A DNA stretch of 64,000 nt, from the NCBI GenBank assembly GCA_029203125.1, contig CP119317.1, positions 1,302,001 through 1,366,000 of the forward strand, given 5' to 3'. Both the position numbers and the translations under genes were made by a program. A model generated the notes under the pieces. That model was not told the DNA's origin, searched no databases, and worked only from the letters and a program-made list of their open reading frames with translations. This DNA is from Candidatus Cohnella colombiensis (lineage in GTDB: Bacteria; Bacillota; Bacilli; Paenibacillales; Paenibacillaceae). Shown piece by piece: positions 1 through 9,510 of this stretch. Within the stretch, counting starts at the first letter, position 1, and each line of letters opens with the position of its first letter.

Positions 1-1023
1 ATGGCGTTTATGATGCCTATGATGATGCTGATCCTGAATTTCTCATCTATTGCTATTATATGGTACGGTGGCTTGCGAGTCGGAAGCGGGCATATGCAGG
101 TCGGTGATTTGATGGCTTTCTTGCAATATGCGATGCAAATTATGTTCTCTCTTATGATGGTGTCGATGATGTTTGTGCTCGTTCCTCGTGGTTCAGCTTC
201 TGCGGTTCGGATCAATGAGGTGCTGAAGATGGATACTGCGATTAGAGATAATGCTCGTGATACAGTGAACGACTCGGCACGTGGCGAAGTGGAGTTCGAT
301 CAAGTTTCCTTCCGCTATCCGGGTGCTGAAGCTCCAGCGATTTCTGATATCTCATTCCGAGCGCGTCCTGGAGAAGTGACTGCAATCATCGGAGGTACGG
401 GTTCAGGGAAGTCAACATTGATCAGCTTAGTTCCCCGTTTCTACGATATTGAAGCGGGAGCTGTGCGTGTCGATGGTATCGATGTGCGCGAATTTTCTAT
501 TGATCAGCTCAGATCGATGATTGGTCTTGTTCCTCAGAAGGCGTTATTATTCTCAGGCTCTGTTACAGACAACATACGTTATGGTAAGCCTGATGCGACA
601 GAGGAAGAGGTTCATCACGCTGCACAAATCGCCCAAGCGAGCTCATTCATTGAAGAGATGCCGGAAGGATACGAATCTCCAATTTCACAAGGGGGGATGA
701 ACGTATCTGGCGGTCAGAAGCAACGTTTGTCCATTGCGCGGGCGCTCATACGTAAACCTCTCATCTATTTGTTTGATGACAGCTTTTCGGCACTAGATTT
801 TAAGACGGATGCAAAGTTGCGAGCAGCTCTTAAAGATGAAACGAGAGAAGCAACGCTAATTATTGTGGCGCAGCGTGTAAGCACTGTAATGGACGCTGAC
901 CGGATCGTTGTACTCGAAGAAGGTCGTGTTGCCGGGATCGGAACCCATCGTGAATTAATGGGAAGCTGCAGTATTTATCGCGAGATTGTGGCTTCGCAGC
1001 TGTCAGAGGAGGAAATCGCATGA
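1..1023 (+). CDS. ABC exporter, ATP-binding/permease subunit (5' end outside window)
   Basis: Half of a multidrug-type ABC exporter. The window opens inside the transmembrane domain, so the first residues are the last membrane helices (about 1-65) and the true start is off the left edge. The nucleotide-binding domain follows: Walker A GGTGSGKST near residue 130, signature VSGGQKQR and Walker B ending LFDDSFSALD. Asp stands where the catalytic Glu usually follows the Walker B Asp, as in the degenerate-site subunit of heterodimeric exporters such as BmrC/YheI. The stop overlaps the ATG of the next gene by 4 nt, so the two subunits are translationally coupled. Substrate is unknown; drug or lipid export is inferred from the family. 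Confidence 0.93.
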   Translation: MAFMMPMMMLILNFSSIAIIWYGGLRVGSGHMQVGDLMAFLQYAMQIMFSLMMVSMMFVLVPRGSASAVRINEVLKMDTAIRDNARDTVNDSARGEVEFDQVSFRYPGAEAPAISDISFRARPGEVTAIIGGTGSGKSTLISLVPRFYDIEAGAVRVDGIDVREFSIDQLRSMIGLVPQKALLFSGSVTDNIRYGKPDATEEEVHHAAQIAQASSFIEEMPEGYESPISQGGMNVSGGQKQRLSIARALIRKPLIYLFDDSFSALDFKTDAKLRAALKDETREATLIIVAQRVSTVMDADRIVVLEEGRVAGIGTHRELMGSCSIYREIVASQLSEEEIA

Positions 1024-2936
1024 GTGATCAACGCAATCATGAATCGCAATCTCATAGAGGTCCAGGCAGAGGACCTGGTCCGATGGGTGGCCCGATGGGC
1101 GGTGGCATGGGTGGCATGGGGATGATCGTGCAAAAGCCTAAAGACTTCAAAGGCACCCTACGCAGATTGCTTCGCTATTTGCGACCTCATCGGATGAGAC
1201 TGGGAATTGTTCTATTAACAGCCGTACTTAGCACCGCTTTTGCGATATTTAGTCCGAAAATATTAGGGAACGCTACAACGAAACTATTTGAAGGAATGAT
1301 GGCTAAGTTTAATGGGGTAGCCGGTGCAACGATCGATTACCATAGTATTTGGCAAATCATCGCTTTTCTTGGTGTGCTTTATATGTTTAGTTCTTTGTTC
1401 GCGTACATCCAACAATATTTAATGGCGGGTGTTGCGCAAACAACAGTGTACGATTTGCGTAAGGAAGTGAGCGATAAGCTAGGCAAGCTTCCACTCAAAT
1501 ATTATGACAGTCGGACACATGGGGAAATTTTGAGCCGCGCGGTAAACGATGTGGACAACATCAGCAATACGCTGCAGCAGAGCTTGACGCAATTAATTAC
1601 ATCGCTTATTACCATTATAGGTGTCATCATCATGATGCTGTTCATCAGCCCGCTACTGACCTTAATTTTGTTGTTGACACTGCCGCTTTCCTTGTTCGTT
1701 ATTAAAGGGGTTGCAAGTCGCTCGCAACGTTATTTCAAGACACAGCAAGCAGAGCTAGGAAAGCTGAACGGACATGTGGAAGAGATGTATACAGGGCATA
1801 AAATCGTTAAAGCATTCGGACACGAGGAGCGGTCAGTCGCTCAATTCGATGGGATTAATGAAAAGCTTTATGAATCGGGCTGGAAGGCTCAATTCGTTTC
1901 CGGTAACATTATGCCGCTGATGAACATGGTTAGTAACATCGGTTACGTGTTCATCAGTGTGGTTGGTGGCATTATGGTTACGCGTGCGACAATCTCGATC
2001 GGGGACATCCAAGCGTTCATTCAGTATGCTCGCCAATTCTCAATGCCATTGATGCAAACTGCGAACATTGCGAACATCATTCAATCGACGATTGCTTCAG
2101 CGGAACGCGTTTTTGAGTTGCTCGACGAGCAAGAAGAAGTTGCGGAAATCGCGGACTCCCAGGCGATCAAGCTCGAGGCACCTCAAGGTCATGTCGCCTT
2201 GCAGCAAGTCACATTTGGGTATAAAGAGGATGCGATGCAGATCGAGGAAATGAGTATCGATGTGCGCAGTGGGCAGACGATTGCAATTGTAGGGCCAACA
2301 GGTGCGGGGAAAACAACCTTAGTTAACTTGCTCATGCGCTTCTATGAGGTGAACGAAGGGAACATAACGATTGATGGCGTTGATATTACACAAATGAAGC
2401 GTGGCGATCTACGTAGCTTGTTCGGTATGGTGCTACAGGATACCTGGTTGTTCAATGGTACGATTCGTGACAATATCGCGTACGGTCGAGAGAACGCAAC
2501 TGAAGAGGAAATCGTGCAGGCTGCAGTTGCTGCACATGCGGATCACTTTATTCGGACTTTGCCTGACGGATATGATACACTGCTGAATGAAGATGCTACA
2601 AATTTATCTCAAGGGCAGAAGCAGCTACTAACGATTGCACGAGCTTTGCTGGCTGATCCAACGATTATGATTTTGGATGAAGCGACAAGCAGTGTGGATA
2701 CGCGTACAGAGATCTATATTCAGAAGGCAATGCATGAATTGATGCAAGGAAGAACGAGCTTCGTGATCGCTCACCGTCTCTCAACCATTCGCGATGCTGA
2801 TTTGATTCTTGTGATGAATCATGGCCGAATTATTGAGCAAGGGACGCACAACGAACTATTAGCTCAAGATGGCTTCTATGCAGATTTATACAACAGTCAA
2901 TTCACCGCGGGTCAATCCCAGCTCAATGCGGGATAG
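1020..2936 (+). CDS. ABC exporter, ATP-binding/permease subunit (heterodimer partner)
   Basis: Full-length half-transporter of 638 aa. An unusual Gly/Met-rich cytosolic head (about residues 12-37, with repeats of GGPMGG type) precedes a six-helix ABC_membrane domain and an ATPase domain with Walker A GPTGAGKTT, signature LSQGQKQ and Walker B ILDEATSSVD carrying the canonical catalytic Glu. The signature has SQG instead of SGG. Paired with the Asp-containing partner upstream, this is the usual layout of heterodimers with one degenerate and one competent ATP site (BmrCD/YheIH class). The start is the ATG in the ATGA overlap with the upstream stop. Export of drugs or peptides is inferred. Confidence 0.94.
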   Translation: MSDQRNHESQSHRGPGRGPGPMGGPMGGGMGGMGMIVQKPKDFKGTLRRLLRYLRPHRMRLGIVLLTAVLSTAFAIFSPKILGNATTKLFEGMMAKFNGVAGATIDYHSIWQIIAFLGVLYMFSSLFAYIQQYLMAGVAQTTVYDLRKEVSDKLGKLPLKYYDSRTHGEILSRAVNDVDNISNTLQQSLTQLITSLITIIGVIIMMLFISPLLTLILLLTLPLSLFVIKGVASRSQRYFKTQQAELGKLNGHVEEMYTGHKIVKAFGHEERSVAQFDGINEKLYESGWKAQFVSGNIMPLMNMVSNIGYVFISVVGGIMVTRATISIGDIQAFIQYARQFSMPLMQTANIANIIQSTIASAERVFELLDEQEEVAEIADSQAIKLEAPQGHVALQQVTFGYKEDAMQIEEMSIDVRSGQTIAIVGPTGAGKTTLVNLLMRFYEVNEGNITIDGVDITQMKRGDLRSLFGMVLQDTWLFNGTIRDNIAYGRENATEEEIVQAAVAAHADHFIRTLPDGYDTLLNEDATNLSQGQKQLLTIARALLADPTIMILDEATSSVDTRTEIYIQKAMHELMQGRTSFVIAHRLSTIRDADLILVMNHGRIIEQGTHNELLAQDGFYADLYNSQFTAGQSQLNAG

Positions 2937-3003
2937 TATGTGAGTGACGAATGACTCATAAGAGCAACAAAGCAACAAGATTATGCATTAAGGAGAAACG
3001 CAC

Positions 3004-3579
3004 ATGTCTAACTTACAACAAATCATTCAAGGTCGTCGCAGCATAGGCAAAGTAAAGAGTGATCCTGTTTCGAGGGTCATTATTGAAAAATTGATTGAAG
3101 CTGCTGTATGGGCGCCGAGTCATCATGGTACGGAACCTTGGAAATTCATTGTACTAACTGGGGATGGGCGGCGCGTTCTAGGTCAAGCGTATGCAGATAT
3201 TGCCTTGAGTGTACAAGAGGGTTTGACAGCTGATGAGCGGACGGAGCAACAAGCGAAGGAAATCGGCAAAGCATACCGATCGCCGGTTGTCATCGTTGCG
3301 ATCTGTTCGCCGTCTGATTTACCACGTGTAGATCGTCGCGAGGAATTTGCCGCTGTACATGCAGCAGTACAAAATCTGCTGCTCGCTGCACACGATTGCG
3401 GACTGGGTGCGGTATGGCGTACAGGTGCTCCTGCCTACCATCCTATAATGAAATCAGCCTTTAACGTTGCGCAGCATGAAGAAATTGTCGGTCTCGTCTA
3501 TGTGGGTTATCCGGATATGATAAAGTCTGACGCTAAGCGTACGGCTGGGACTGCGAAGACGCAGTGGATTGAACAATAA
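3004..3579 (+). CDS. Nitroreductase family protein
   Basis: A 191-aa FMN-dependent NAD(P)H oxidoreductase of the nitroreductase superfamily. It begins with the typical IIQGRRSIGKVKSDPVSR segment, where the Arg pair contacts FMN phosphate, and continues with AAVWAPSHHGTEPWKF, the usual APS..N/T.PW flavin-site signature. A helix with HAAVQNLLLAAHDCGLGAVW matches the conserved dimer and flavin region. An AAGGAG ribosome site lies just before the ATG, 67 nt after the exporter operon, so it may be a read-through gene of that operon. The physiological substrate cannot be read from the sequence. Compact YdjA-like members of this length act on nitroaromatics or quinones. Confidence 0.92.
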   Translation: MSNLQQIIQGRRSIGKVKSDPVSRVIIEKLIEAAVWAPSHHGTEPWKFIVLTGDGRRVLGQAYADIALSVQEGLTADERTEQQAKEIGKAYRSPVVIVAICSPSDLPRVDRREEFAAVHAAVQNLLLAAHDCGLGAVWRTGAPAYHPIMKSAFNVAQHEEIVGLVYVGYPDMIKSDAKRTAGTAKTQWIEQ

Positions 3580-3600
3580 GTGCTTGGATTTAAGTAGAAA

Positions 3601-3650
3601 AAAGCCCCTTGTAGCTCAGTTAAACGACTGATGCTTGAGGGGCTTTGGTT
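3601..3650. terminator. Bidirectional rho-independent terminator
   Basis: A perfect 9-bp outer stem AAAGCCCCT/AGGGGCTTT (3601-3609 with 3638-3646) with a smaller inner stem lies between the nitroreductase and the convergent LacI gene. On the minus strand the stem is followed by a run of T, so it suits the regulator gene best. On the plus strand the tail is TTTGGTTTATT. Confidence 0.85.
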
Positions 3651-4678
3651 TATTCTGTTCCGTCATTCAAATTTGCAACAGAGCGGCGAATAATCATGTT
3701 AGCGGGAAGAATGATTTTCTTCCATGGGACAATGAAGTCTTTATTTATTTGAATTCGCTCCACGAGCATTTGCATGCCAAGATACCCGAATTGATAGGCT
3801 TGCTGCGCGACTACAGTGAGGAGAGGGTCAATCTCGGAGTAAGGTCCTAAGTCATCAAAGCATACGACAGACATATCTTCGGGAACTCGCAGACCGCGTG
3901 CGGACAACGTTCGGATGACTTCAACAGCAAGAACGTTGTTTCCTGCTACAATCGCTGTTGGTGCTGGATCCATTTGATCTAGCCATGCTTCAATGATACT
4001 GAGATCATTTTGGAGCTCAAACGTAGTCTCTAATATATGGTGCTCCTGATAGCTTAAGTCATTAAGCTTCATGGCTTCCCGATAGCCTTCAAGCCTCATG
4101 CGCGCGCTCGATACTTGTCTAGAGCCATTGATCATCGCAATTCGTTGATGTCCTCGAGAAGTGAGGTGCTCGACAAGCTGCCGTGCCCCATCCTTGCTGT
4201 CCCCAAGCACAATATCGCTTTCCATGCCAGGAACTTCACGATCAAGCAGCACGAACGGCACACGATGCTTTCGCAAAGCTTCCAGATGTGACAACGAGGC
4301 GTCACCTGCTGGAGCGATAAGCACTCCATCTGCTCGAGTCGTTAAGATCGTGTCGAGGTAATCGAGTTCTTTATCAATCTTCTCATCCGAATTTCCGAAT
4401 AATAGCCGATATCCATATTTGTTTGCTGCATCTTCAGCACCACGGGCAAGTGTCGTATAGAAAGGGTTCGTAATATCAGTTATAAGTAGGAATAACATAT
4501 TACTTTGCTGAAGAACTAGACTGCGAGCCATATGGTTCGGCACATAGCCAAGCTCGTCCATCATCCGGCGAACCTTCATTCTCGTTTTATCGCTGATTTT
4601 CCCCGTGTTATTGATAACCCGAGAAACCGTCATCGCGGAGACGCCCGCTTTGGCTGCTATATCGTAGATGGTGACCAT
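3650..4678 (-). CDS. LacI-family transcriptional regulator
   Basis: DNA-binding sugar-responsive regulator of 342 aa. The N-terminal LacI helix-turn-helix is clear (TIYDIAAKAGVSAMTVSRVI, residues 3-22), followed by the hinge helix and a periplasmic-binding-protein-like effector domain. The start is the ATG at 4678, preceded at 8 nt by AAGGAG; an upstream in-frame start at 4702 lacks a ribosome site. The effector cannot be deduced. The gene sits back to back with the xylose-type sensing locus but is separated from it by a repeat element, so control of that locus is possible but unproven. It is convergent with the nitroreductase. Confidence 0.93.
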   Translation of the reverse strand: MVTIYDIAAKAGVSAMTVSRVINNTGKISDKTRMKVRRMMDELGYVPNHMARSLVLQQSNMLFLLITDITNPFYTTLARGAEDAANKYGYRLLFGNSDEKIDKELDYLDTILTTRADGVLIAPAGDASLSHLEALRKHRVPFVLLDREVPGMESDIVLGDSKDGARQLVEHLTSRGHQRIAMINGSRQVSSARMRLEGYREAMKLNDLSYQEHHILETTFELQNDLSIIEAWLDQMDPAPTAIVAGNNVLAVEVIRTLSARGLRVPEDMSVVCFDDLGPYSEIDPLLTVVAQQAYQFGYLGMQMLVERIQINKDFIVPWKKIILPANMIIRRSVANLNDGTE

Positions 4679-5411
4679 GCGACACGCTCCTTTTCTTATC
4701 AATCGTTACATATTACTATACAAAAACAAAAGATTGACAGCAACTCATTTGACTGCAACGTGGATGTTACCGATAACAGTTTGTTATTGCTTCGATGTCC
4801 CAATATCCCCCTCGCTCAGAATGGGAGATACCCGAAAAAGTCGGATAAATCCGCACAAAGATGGCATATCCGCCCGAGATGTACGATTATATCGCACAAC
4901 TCCGCCCGAAAGTCGCATATCCGCTCGAGATGTACGATTTTATCGCACAACTCCGCCCGAAAGTCGCATATCCGCCCGAGATGTACGATTATATCGCACA
5001 ACTCCGCCCGAAAGTCGCATATCCGCTCGAGATGTACGATTTTATCGCACAACTCCGCCCGAAAGTCGCATATCCGCCCGAGATGTACGATTTTATCGCA
5101 CAACTCCGCCTGAAAGTCGCATATCCGCCCGAGATGTACGATTATATCGGCTAACTCCACACCAAACTGCCCCAGTAGCGCCAGATCCCCGAAAAAATCG
5201 GCTAACTCCTCGTCTGAGCGAGCGGGATATCGTGACCTTGAGAGCGAGAGAGGAAATGTTCCACAATAGCGCAATATATGTGGAGGAAGAAGCGAGCTTA
5301 GCTACCAGTAACAACATGAAAACAACATTTAGTAGAGACATAGCCACCAAATTCTAGTAAAATAGGCTCGTCGATCAGGAGCTGTTGTCACATAGGGGGA
5401 GGCGACCAGTT
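4679..5411. other. Gene-free stretch holding hairpin-repeat cassette A
   Basis: This 730-nt interval holds the lacI upstream region (4679-4760), repeat cassette A (4800-5236) and the leader of the sensor gene (5237-5411). Several long reading frames cross it on both strands only because the repeat period, 51 bp, is a multiple of three and contains no stop codons. None has a convincing start, and their 17-residue repeats restate the DNA repeat. A TAAAAT-like -10 lies near 5357-5362, but no good -35 accompanies it. Confidence 0.8.
4800..5236. repeat. Repeat cassette A: 51-bp hairpin tandem array bounded by inverted motifs
   Basis: Six copies of a 51-bp unit start their hairpin core GTACGAT-T(A/T)T-ATCGCAC at 4881, 4932, 4983, 5034, 5085 and 5136, exactly 51 nt apart. 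A seventh, degenerate unit carries a different but still self-complementary core, CCGA-AAAAA-TCGG (5188-5200). A degenerate unit with CGGAT-AA-ATCCG lies on the left near 4842-4853. The spacer between hairpins contains GCCCGAAAGTCGCA. Outside the array, CAATATCCCCCTCGCTCAGA (4801-4820) faces its approximate reverse complement TCTGAGCGAGCGGGATATCG (5213-5232), giving an overall inverted-terminal layout. No protein is encoded. The nature of the element is unknown. Confidence 0.85.
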
Positions 5412-6389
5412 TTGCGTAAAGTGATGTTTTATTTGTTGATACTCACGGGCTTGGTGCTGTTTTATTTTACGTGCGTCTATTTAATAAAAGTTCTTGAAGT
5501 TGATATTAATAAACCCCAATCACGAGAATTGCCAGACAATAGCTACCGACTTGTACTTATTACGAAGGAGCTTGATACTCCATTCTGGGACAAAGTGAAG
5601 TATAGCGCGATAGCAGCAGGAGTGCGTAATGGAGCCAACGTTGAGGTATGGGGGAGTTATAACGGGAACGAGCAAGAATTTTTAAAGCTGATGGAGATCG
5701 CAATTGCCTCCAAGGTGGATGGGATTATCGTACAAGGATTGGATACAGAAGAATTTAAACAGCTTTCGATGTACAAAGCGACTGAGAAAGGCATCCCGAT
5801 AATTACAGTTGCGAATGATGTACCGATCAACGACAGTTTGCGCAAAACCTATGTAGGCTCTAATCATTATGAAGCAGGCCAAATGCTCGCTAGACAATTG
5901 ATTTTGGATATGGGTTTTGCGGGAAAAGTGATAATCATGGCATCGGACAGACAAGAGCAGTACCAACGAGAAAGGTTGAACGGTATTCTTGATGTGCTTA
6001 ATCATTATGAGCATGTAAAGACCGAAATCATTGCCTCAGGTAATTCAAGAGAGCGTGTCGTGCAAGCGATGAATCAAATTATGAACACACAGCCCAACAT
6101 CGATGGATTTATTACAACTACAGCCAGCAATGCAAGCGCTCTCATCCAAGAGCTGGGAAAGCGTTCGCAGGTCGAGCCGTACTATATTTATTCTTTCGAT
6201 GATAGTCCAGAGACTTTAACCTTGCTCCAACAAGGCAAAATTGATGCAATTATCTCACAATCTCCTGAAGTGATGGGGAGTGAGAGTGTAAATTTGATGG
6301 TGCAGTGGCTAAATGGAACACAGCTGCCGCTTAATCCATACGGATATTATACCGACGTCCGGGTGATGAAGGCGGTCGCGAGCAAATGA
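5412..6389 (+). CDS. Membrane-anchored sugar-binding sensor protein (XylFII-like)
   Basis: Type I periplasmic sugar-binding fold (Peripla_BP_4) of about 325 aa, tethered by one N-terminal membrane helix (FYLLILTGLVLFYFTCVYLI) rather than a lipobox. It therefore faces the cell surface as a fixed sensor and not a transport lipoprotein. The TTG at 5412 follows AGGGGGAGG with 9-nt spacing; the in-frame TTG at 5385 would place that ribosome site inside the gene. The stop overlaps the start of the sensor kinase gene. In Clostridium beijerinckii a XylFII-LytS-YesN trio senses xylose and activates xylFGH. The same order here, followed by xylFGH, supports that role. Ligand identity (xylose or another pentose/hexose) is inferred. 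Confidence 0.87.
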   Translation: MRKVMFYLLILTGLVLFYFTCVYLIKVLEVDINKPQSRELPDNSYRLVLITKELDTPFWDKVKYSAIAAGVRNGANVEVWGSYNGNEQEFLKLMEIAIASKVDGIIVQGLDTEEFKQLSMYKATEKGIPIITVANDVPINDSLRKTYVGSNHYEAGQMLARQLILDMGFAGKVIIMASDRQEQYQRERLNGILDVLNHYEHVKTEIIASGNSRERVVQAMNQIMNTQPNIDGFITTTASNASALIQELGKRSQVEPYYIYSFDDSPETLTLLQQGKIDAIISQSPEVMGSESVNLMVQWLNGTQLPLNPYGYYTDVRVMKAVASK

Positions 6390-7855
6390 TGAACAGTATT
6401 CAGAAAAAAATATTGTCGTTGTCGGCGATTTTGTTGTTCAGCATGGCGGTCATGTGGAGTGTCTTGACGTTGTACAATCAGAAGACGCAAGAGAGATATA
6501 ACGATATTCTGCAACGCTACTTGCAGATGAACGAAGTATCTGAACGCAGTCAATTGTTGATTACCACCTTTAACAATTTTTATCAAGCACCAAGTGTAAT
6601 AGGTCAAAGCGATCTGAATGTAATCAAAGGTCAGCTAAATCACGCAAAACAAAAGATCGGTGAACTGAGAAATAAAGATAATAATTTTACGCTCACCAAC
6701 TATATGAATATGGTAGATAGTTTAATTGAATCTGTAGATCTATCTGTCATGTTTCTCAATCAGAAAAACAATGAAGCCGCGATTACGCGCTTTTCAGATG
6801 CGATGAGACTTGCCAACTATATTGCGGAAATGACCTTAACATTAATCGATAAGGAGCTAAAAACGTACGATATCTTTTATCGTGATATTATTGTTCAATC
6901 CTCTGCATTGAAGACGTTAGGCTTTTTAATACTCGGATTGATCACCATCCTACTTCTAGTGTTTACATATTGGTTCTCCCTAAGCATTACGAGACCGATT
7001 CAACGGTTAAGCTTTGCTGCGCGGGAGTTGTCACGGGGACGCTTTGACCTGAAGATCGATGTGCAATCGAACGATGAGATCGCTTTTCTTGCAAAAACGT
7101 TTGATCAGATGCGGGGCAACATTAATAATTTGATTTCCGAGATACAAACGAAAGCACAGCTAGAGATCGAGCTTCAAGAAAGCCGTCTCTTGCTGAAGGA
7201 AAGTCAACTTCGTAGCTTGCAAAGTCAGATCAACCCACATTTTTTATTTAACACACTGGATACGCTCTCGAAGAAAGCTTACTTGGAAGGCTCAGAACAG
7301 ACAAGTGACTTGATTGTGAGTGTAGCAAGTTTATTGCGATATAATCTAAGGCATCTTGATCGAGCGGTCACCTTACGAGATGAGCTAGATGTCATGAATA
7401 AATATATTGAAATTCAAAGAGCTAGATTTACAGATAGATTAAACTTCCATGCGGAAGTCGATGAGTCGTGTTTATATGTCCAGGTACCGAGCTTAACGAT
7501 ACAACCCGTCGTTGAAAATGCGGTCATTCATGCTATCGAGCCTGCTGAGGATGGGGGAACGATCTTCTTCAGAGTCATAGCGGAAGATGATCGAGTTATC
7601 GTCGAGATTGAAGATAATGGTATTGGCATTTCGAAAGAGAAAATCGATCAAATTGTGGACGACAATCAATCACCTGCACACTCGCCGCTAATAGATCAAC
7701 AACAAGGGCATTCGACAGGTATAGGAATGAGCAATGTAATTCGTAGACTGAGGTTATTTTATAATCGTGATGACGTGATTGAGATTGTAAGCGTTCCGGG
7801 ACAGGGAACATTAGTGAAACTGCTGCTACCCATTCGTAGAGGGGATGAACGATAA
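6386..7855 (+). CDS. LytS/YesM-type sensor histidine kinase
   Basis: Membrane kinase of 489 aa: first membrane helix at about residues 9-29, an extracytoplasmic helical region, second helix at about 177-198, a HAMP linker, then the His_kinase domain with the phosphoacceptor motif QINPHFLFNTLDTLSKKA (His near 285) and an HATPase_c domain with IEDNGIGISKEKI and GIGMSNVIRRL. The short, featureless extracellular part fits a kinase that reads its ligand through the binding protein encoded just upstream, whose stop it overlaps (ATGATG at 6386). The response regulator follows immediately. Inferred function: the binding protein modulates kinase activity in response to sugar. Confidence 0.93.
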   Translation: MMNSIQKKILSLSAILLFSMAVMWSVLTLYNQKTQERYNDILQRYLQMNEVSERSQLLITTFNNFYQAPSVIGQSDLNVIKGQLNHAKQKIGELRNKDNNFTLTNYMNMVDSLIESVDLSVMFLNQKNNEAAITRFSDAMRLANYIAEMTLTLIDKELKTYDIFYRDIIVQSSALKTLGFLILGLITILLLVFTYWFSLSITRPIQRLSFAARELSRGRFDLKIDVQSNDEIAFLAKTFDQMRGNINNLISEIQTKAQLEIELQESRLLLKESQLRSLQSQINPHFLFNTLDTLSKKAYLEGSEQTSDLIVSVASLLRYNLRHLDRAVTLRDELDVMNKYIEIQRARFTDRLNFHAEVDESCLYVQVPSLTIQPVVENAVIHAIEPAEDGGTIFFRVIAEDDRVIVEIEDNGIGISKEKIDQIVDDNQSPAHSPLIDQQQGHSTGIGMSNVIRRLRLFYNRDDVIEIVSVPGQGTLVKLLLPIRRGDER

Positions 7856-7856
7856 C

Positions 7857-9401
7857 ATGAAGCTACTCATTGTGGATGACGAGCAGATCGAACGTGAAGG
7901 GCTTGAAGCGATCCTACGTAAGGGTTTTCCTGATTCTGAAATTAAACAGGCGAAAAATGGGAAGAAGGCAATTGAACTAACCCATGAGTACGCTCCAGAC
8001 ATCATACTGATGGATATTAAGATGCCAGGAATGAGCGGTCTAGAAGCAGCCCAGCACATTCATGAACACTATCCGACAATAAAAATTGTTATGGTTACAG
8101 CCTACGAAATGTTCGAATATGCAAGACAGGCGATAAGGATAGGTGTCGAGGATTATATTCTTAAGCCAAGCAAGGCAAGCGACATTGTCGAGACGGTAAG
8201 AGTCGTTATCGATCGCCTTGAAGAAGAGCGGAAGCAGTGGAGCGAGTTCAATATCCATAAGGAACAATTGCTCCGGATGATGCCGGTCGTTGAAGCAGAT
8301 GTCGTGACGCAATTGCTCTTTGATCACGTTCATGAGGTGCATCTAGATGAGATGATTAGTCTACTCGGAGTCGATGCGACGAGAGAAGGCTTTGTGATGC
8401 TCATCGTTCTAAGTCCAAAAGTAGAGTCAGAACCTTTCTATCGGAATGTGAAGGAGCAGATGAAGCAGCTGAAGAATGGTTGGGTAGGGGCGAAATCCGG
8501 TCGACACATCCCGATTATTGTCTTCCGTGAAGCTAGCAAGTCCTATCGCGGTCAAGCCTCATCGATTGTGCAACAGCTTCTGCTGCTACAGGAAGATCGA
8601 GGCGGGGCAGAGATCTTCGTCGGCATAGGCAATGTTTACGACTCGCTCGATCAAGTTAGACTTTCCTATCAGGAGGCCTTGATTTCTTCTGCAGATATCA
8701 CGTTACCGTCCAAGCATCGTTTCTACGTGGATATCCCTGATACGATGCAACAGCAAAGCGATAATCTGCCTCCATATTCAGAGAAGCAGTTTTTGGAGCA
8801 AATACGAACAGGTCAATGGGATGAGGTTCGACGTTTCGTGTCTGATATTATTTCGCGTCACGAGAACAACGCTTCAAGCTTAGTTCAAGCCGAACAAAGC
8901 GTCATGGAAGCATTATGGCTCGTACACCGGCTGCTCCAAGAGATGGGTGTTGAGGTGGATAAGCCGATGTTCTCTTACCACGCTCAAGATTATCGGAATT
9001 TGAGAACAGAGACGGACTGTTTGCTCGATAAACAAATTCAAACGATTACGATGTATCAGGAGCGATTCAAGCCCGATGTCGTCCAACAGATGAAACGCTA
9101 TATTATTGAAAACTCCCAAGAGGATATCTCTTTGGAGATGATCGCGCGCAAGGTTGACCTGAGTCCCTTCTATATTAGCAAAGTATTTAAAGAGCAGCTG
9201 GGTGTGAACTATATTGATTTTTTAACGGAATGTCGGATTGAGAAGGCGAAGCAATTGATGAGCGATCCAGAGCTTAGCTTGAAGGAAATTACGTTCGAGG
9301 TTGGCTATAATGACCCCAACTACTTCAGTAAAGTGTTCAAAAAGATATCAGGTGTATCGCCGACGGAGTACCGAAAGCTTATGCTTGGCAAAAAAATATA
9401 G
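7857..9401 (+). CDS. YesN-type response regulator, AraC-family output
   Basis: Two-component regulator of about 514 aa. The receiver domain has the DDE acidic pocket, the phosphoacceptor Asp in ILMDIKMPG (near residue 53) and the conserved K in DYILKPSK. A long linker region follows, then a C-terminal AraC double helix-turn-helix with ISLEMIARKVDLSPFYISKV and LKEITFEVGYNDPNYFSKVF. The start is taken at ATG 7857, giving the usual MKLLIVDDEQ opening. ATG 7845 is in frame but abuts the AGAGGGG ribosome site. It is coupled to the kinase gene and is presumed to activate xylFGH and perhaps the intervening chemoreceptor gene. A terminator follows. Confidence 0.93.
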   Translation: MKLLIVDDEQIEREGLEAILRKGFPDSEIKQAKNGKKAIELTHEYAPDIILMDIKMPGMSGLEAAQHIHEHYPTIKIVMVTAYEMFEYARQAIRIGVEDYILKPSKASDIVETVRVVIDRLEEERKQWSEFNIHKEQLLRMMPVVEADVVTQLLFDHVHEVHLDEMISLLGVDATREGFVMLIVLSPKVESEPFYRNVKEQMKQLKNGWVGAKSGRHIPIIVFREASKSYRGQASSIVQQLLLLQEDRGGAEIFVGIGNVYDSLDQVRLSYQEALISSADITLPSKHRFYVDIPDTMQQQSDNLPPYSEKQFLEQIRTGQWDEVRRFVSDIISRHENNASSLVQAEQSVMEALWLVHRLLQEMGVEVDKPMFSYHAQDYRNLRTETDCLLDKQIQTITMYQERFKPDVVQQMKRYIIENSQEDISLEMIARKVDLSPFYISKVFKEQLGVNYIDFLTECRIEKAKQLMSDPELSLKEITFEVGYNDPNYFSKVFKKISGVSPTEYRKLMLGKKI

Positions 9402-9410
9402 CATACAACA

Positions 9411-9440
9411 AAAAGTGACAGATAAAACTGTCACTTTTTG
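9411..9440 (+). terminator. Rho-independent terminator after the two-component genes
   Basis: An 11-bp perfect stem AAAAGTGACAG/CTGTCACTTTT (9411-9421 with 9428-9438), six-base loop and T run. It ends the sensor-kinase-regulator operon before the chemoreceptor gene. Confidence 0.88.
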
Positions 9441-9510
9441 GTCTCCACCTATGGTATGATTTGCACATTCTTTGTAAGGGTTTACATTTCGACAAACAGG
9501 GGGAATCACA

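Noticed and set aside
4690..4720. cre (CcpA) site upstream of the LacI gene
   Set aside because: TGTAACGATTGATA resembles the consensus only with an incorrect spacing around the central CG.
4861..5154. CRISPR array
   Set aside because: The units are true tandem repeats with no unique spacers, the hairpin-to-hairpin sequence is itself repeated, and no cas genes are present.
4532..5357. Overlapping long open frames, on both strands, encoding 17-residue repeat proteins
   Set aside because: They follow from a stop-free 51-bp DNA repeat whose length is a multiple of three. Several frames are open at once, no ribosome site is convincing and the frames run into unrelated sequence.
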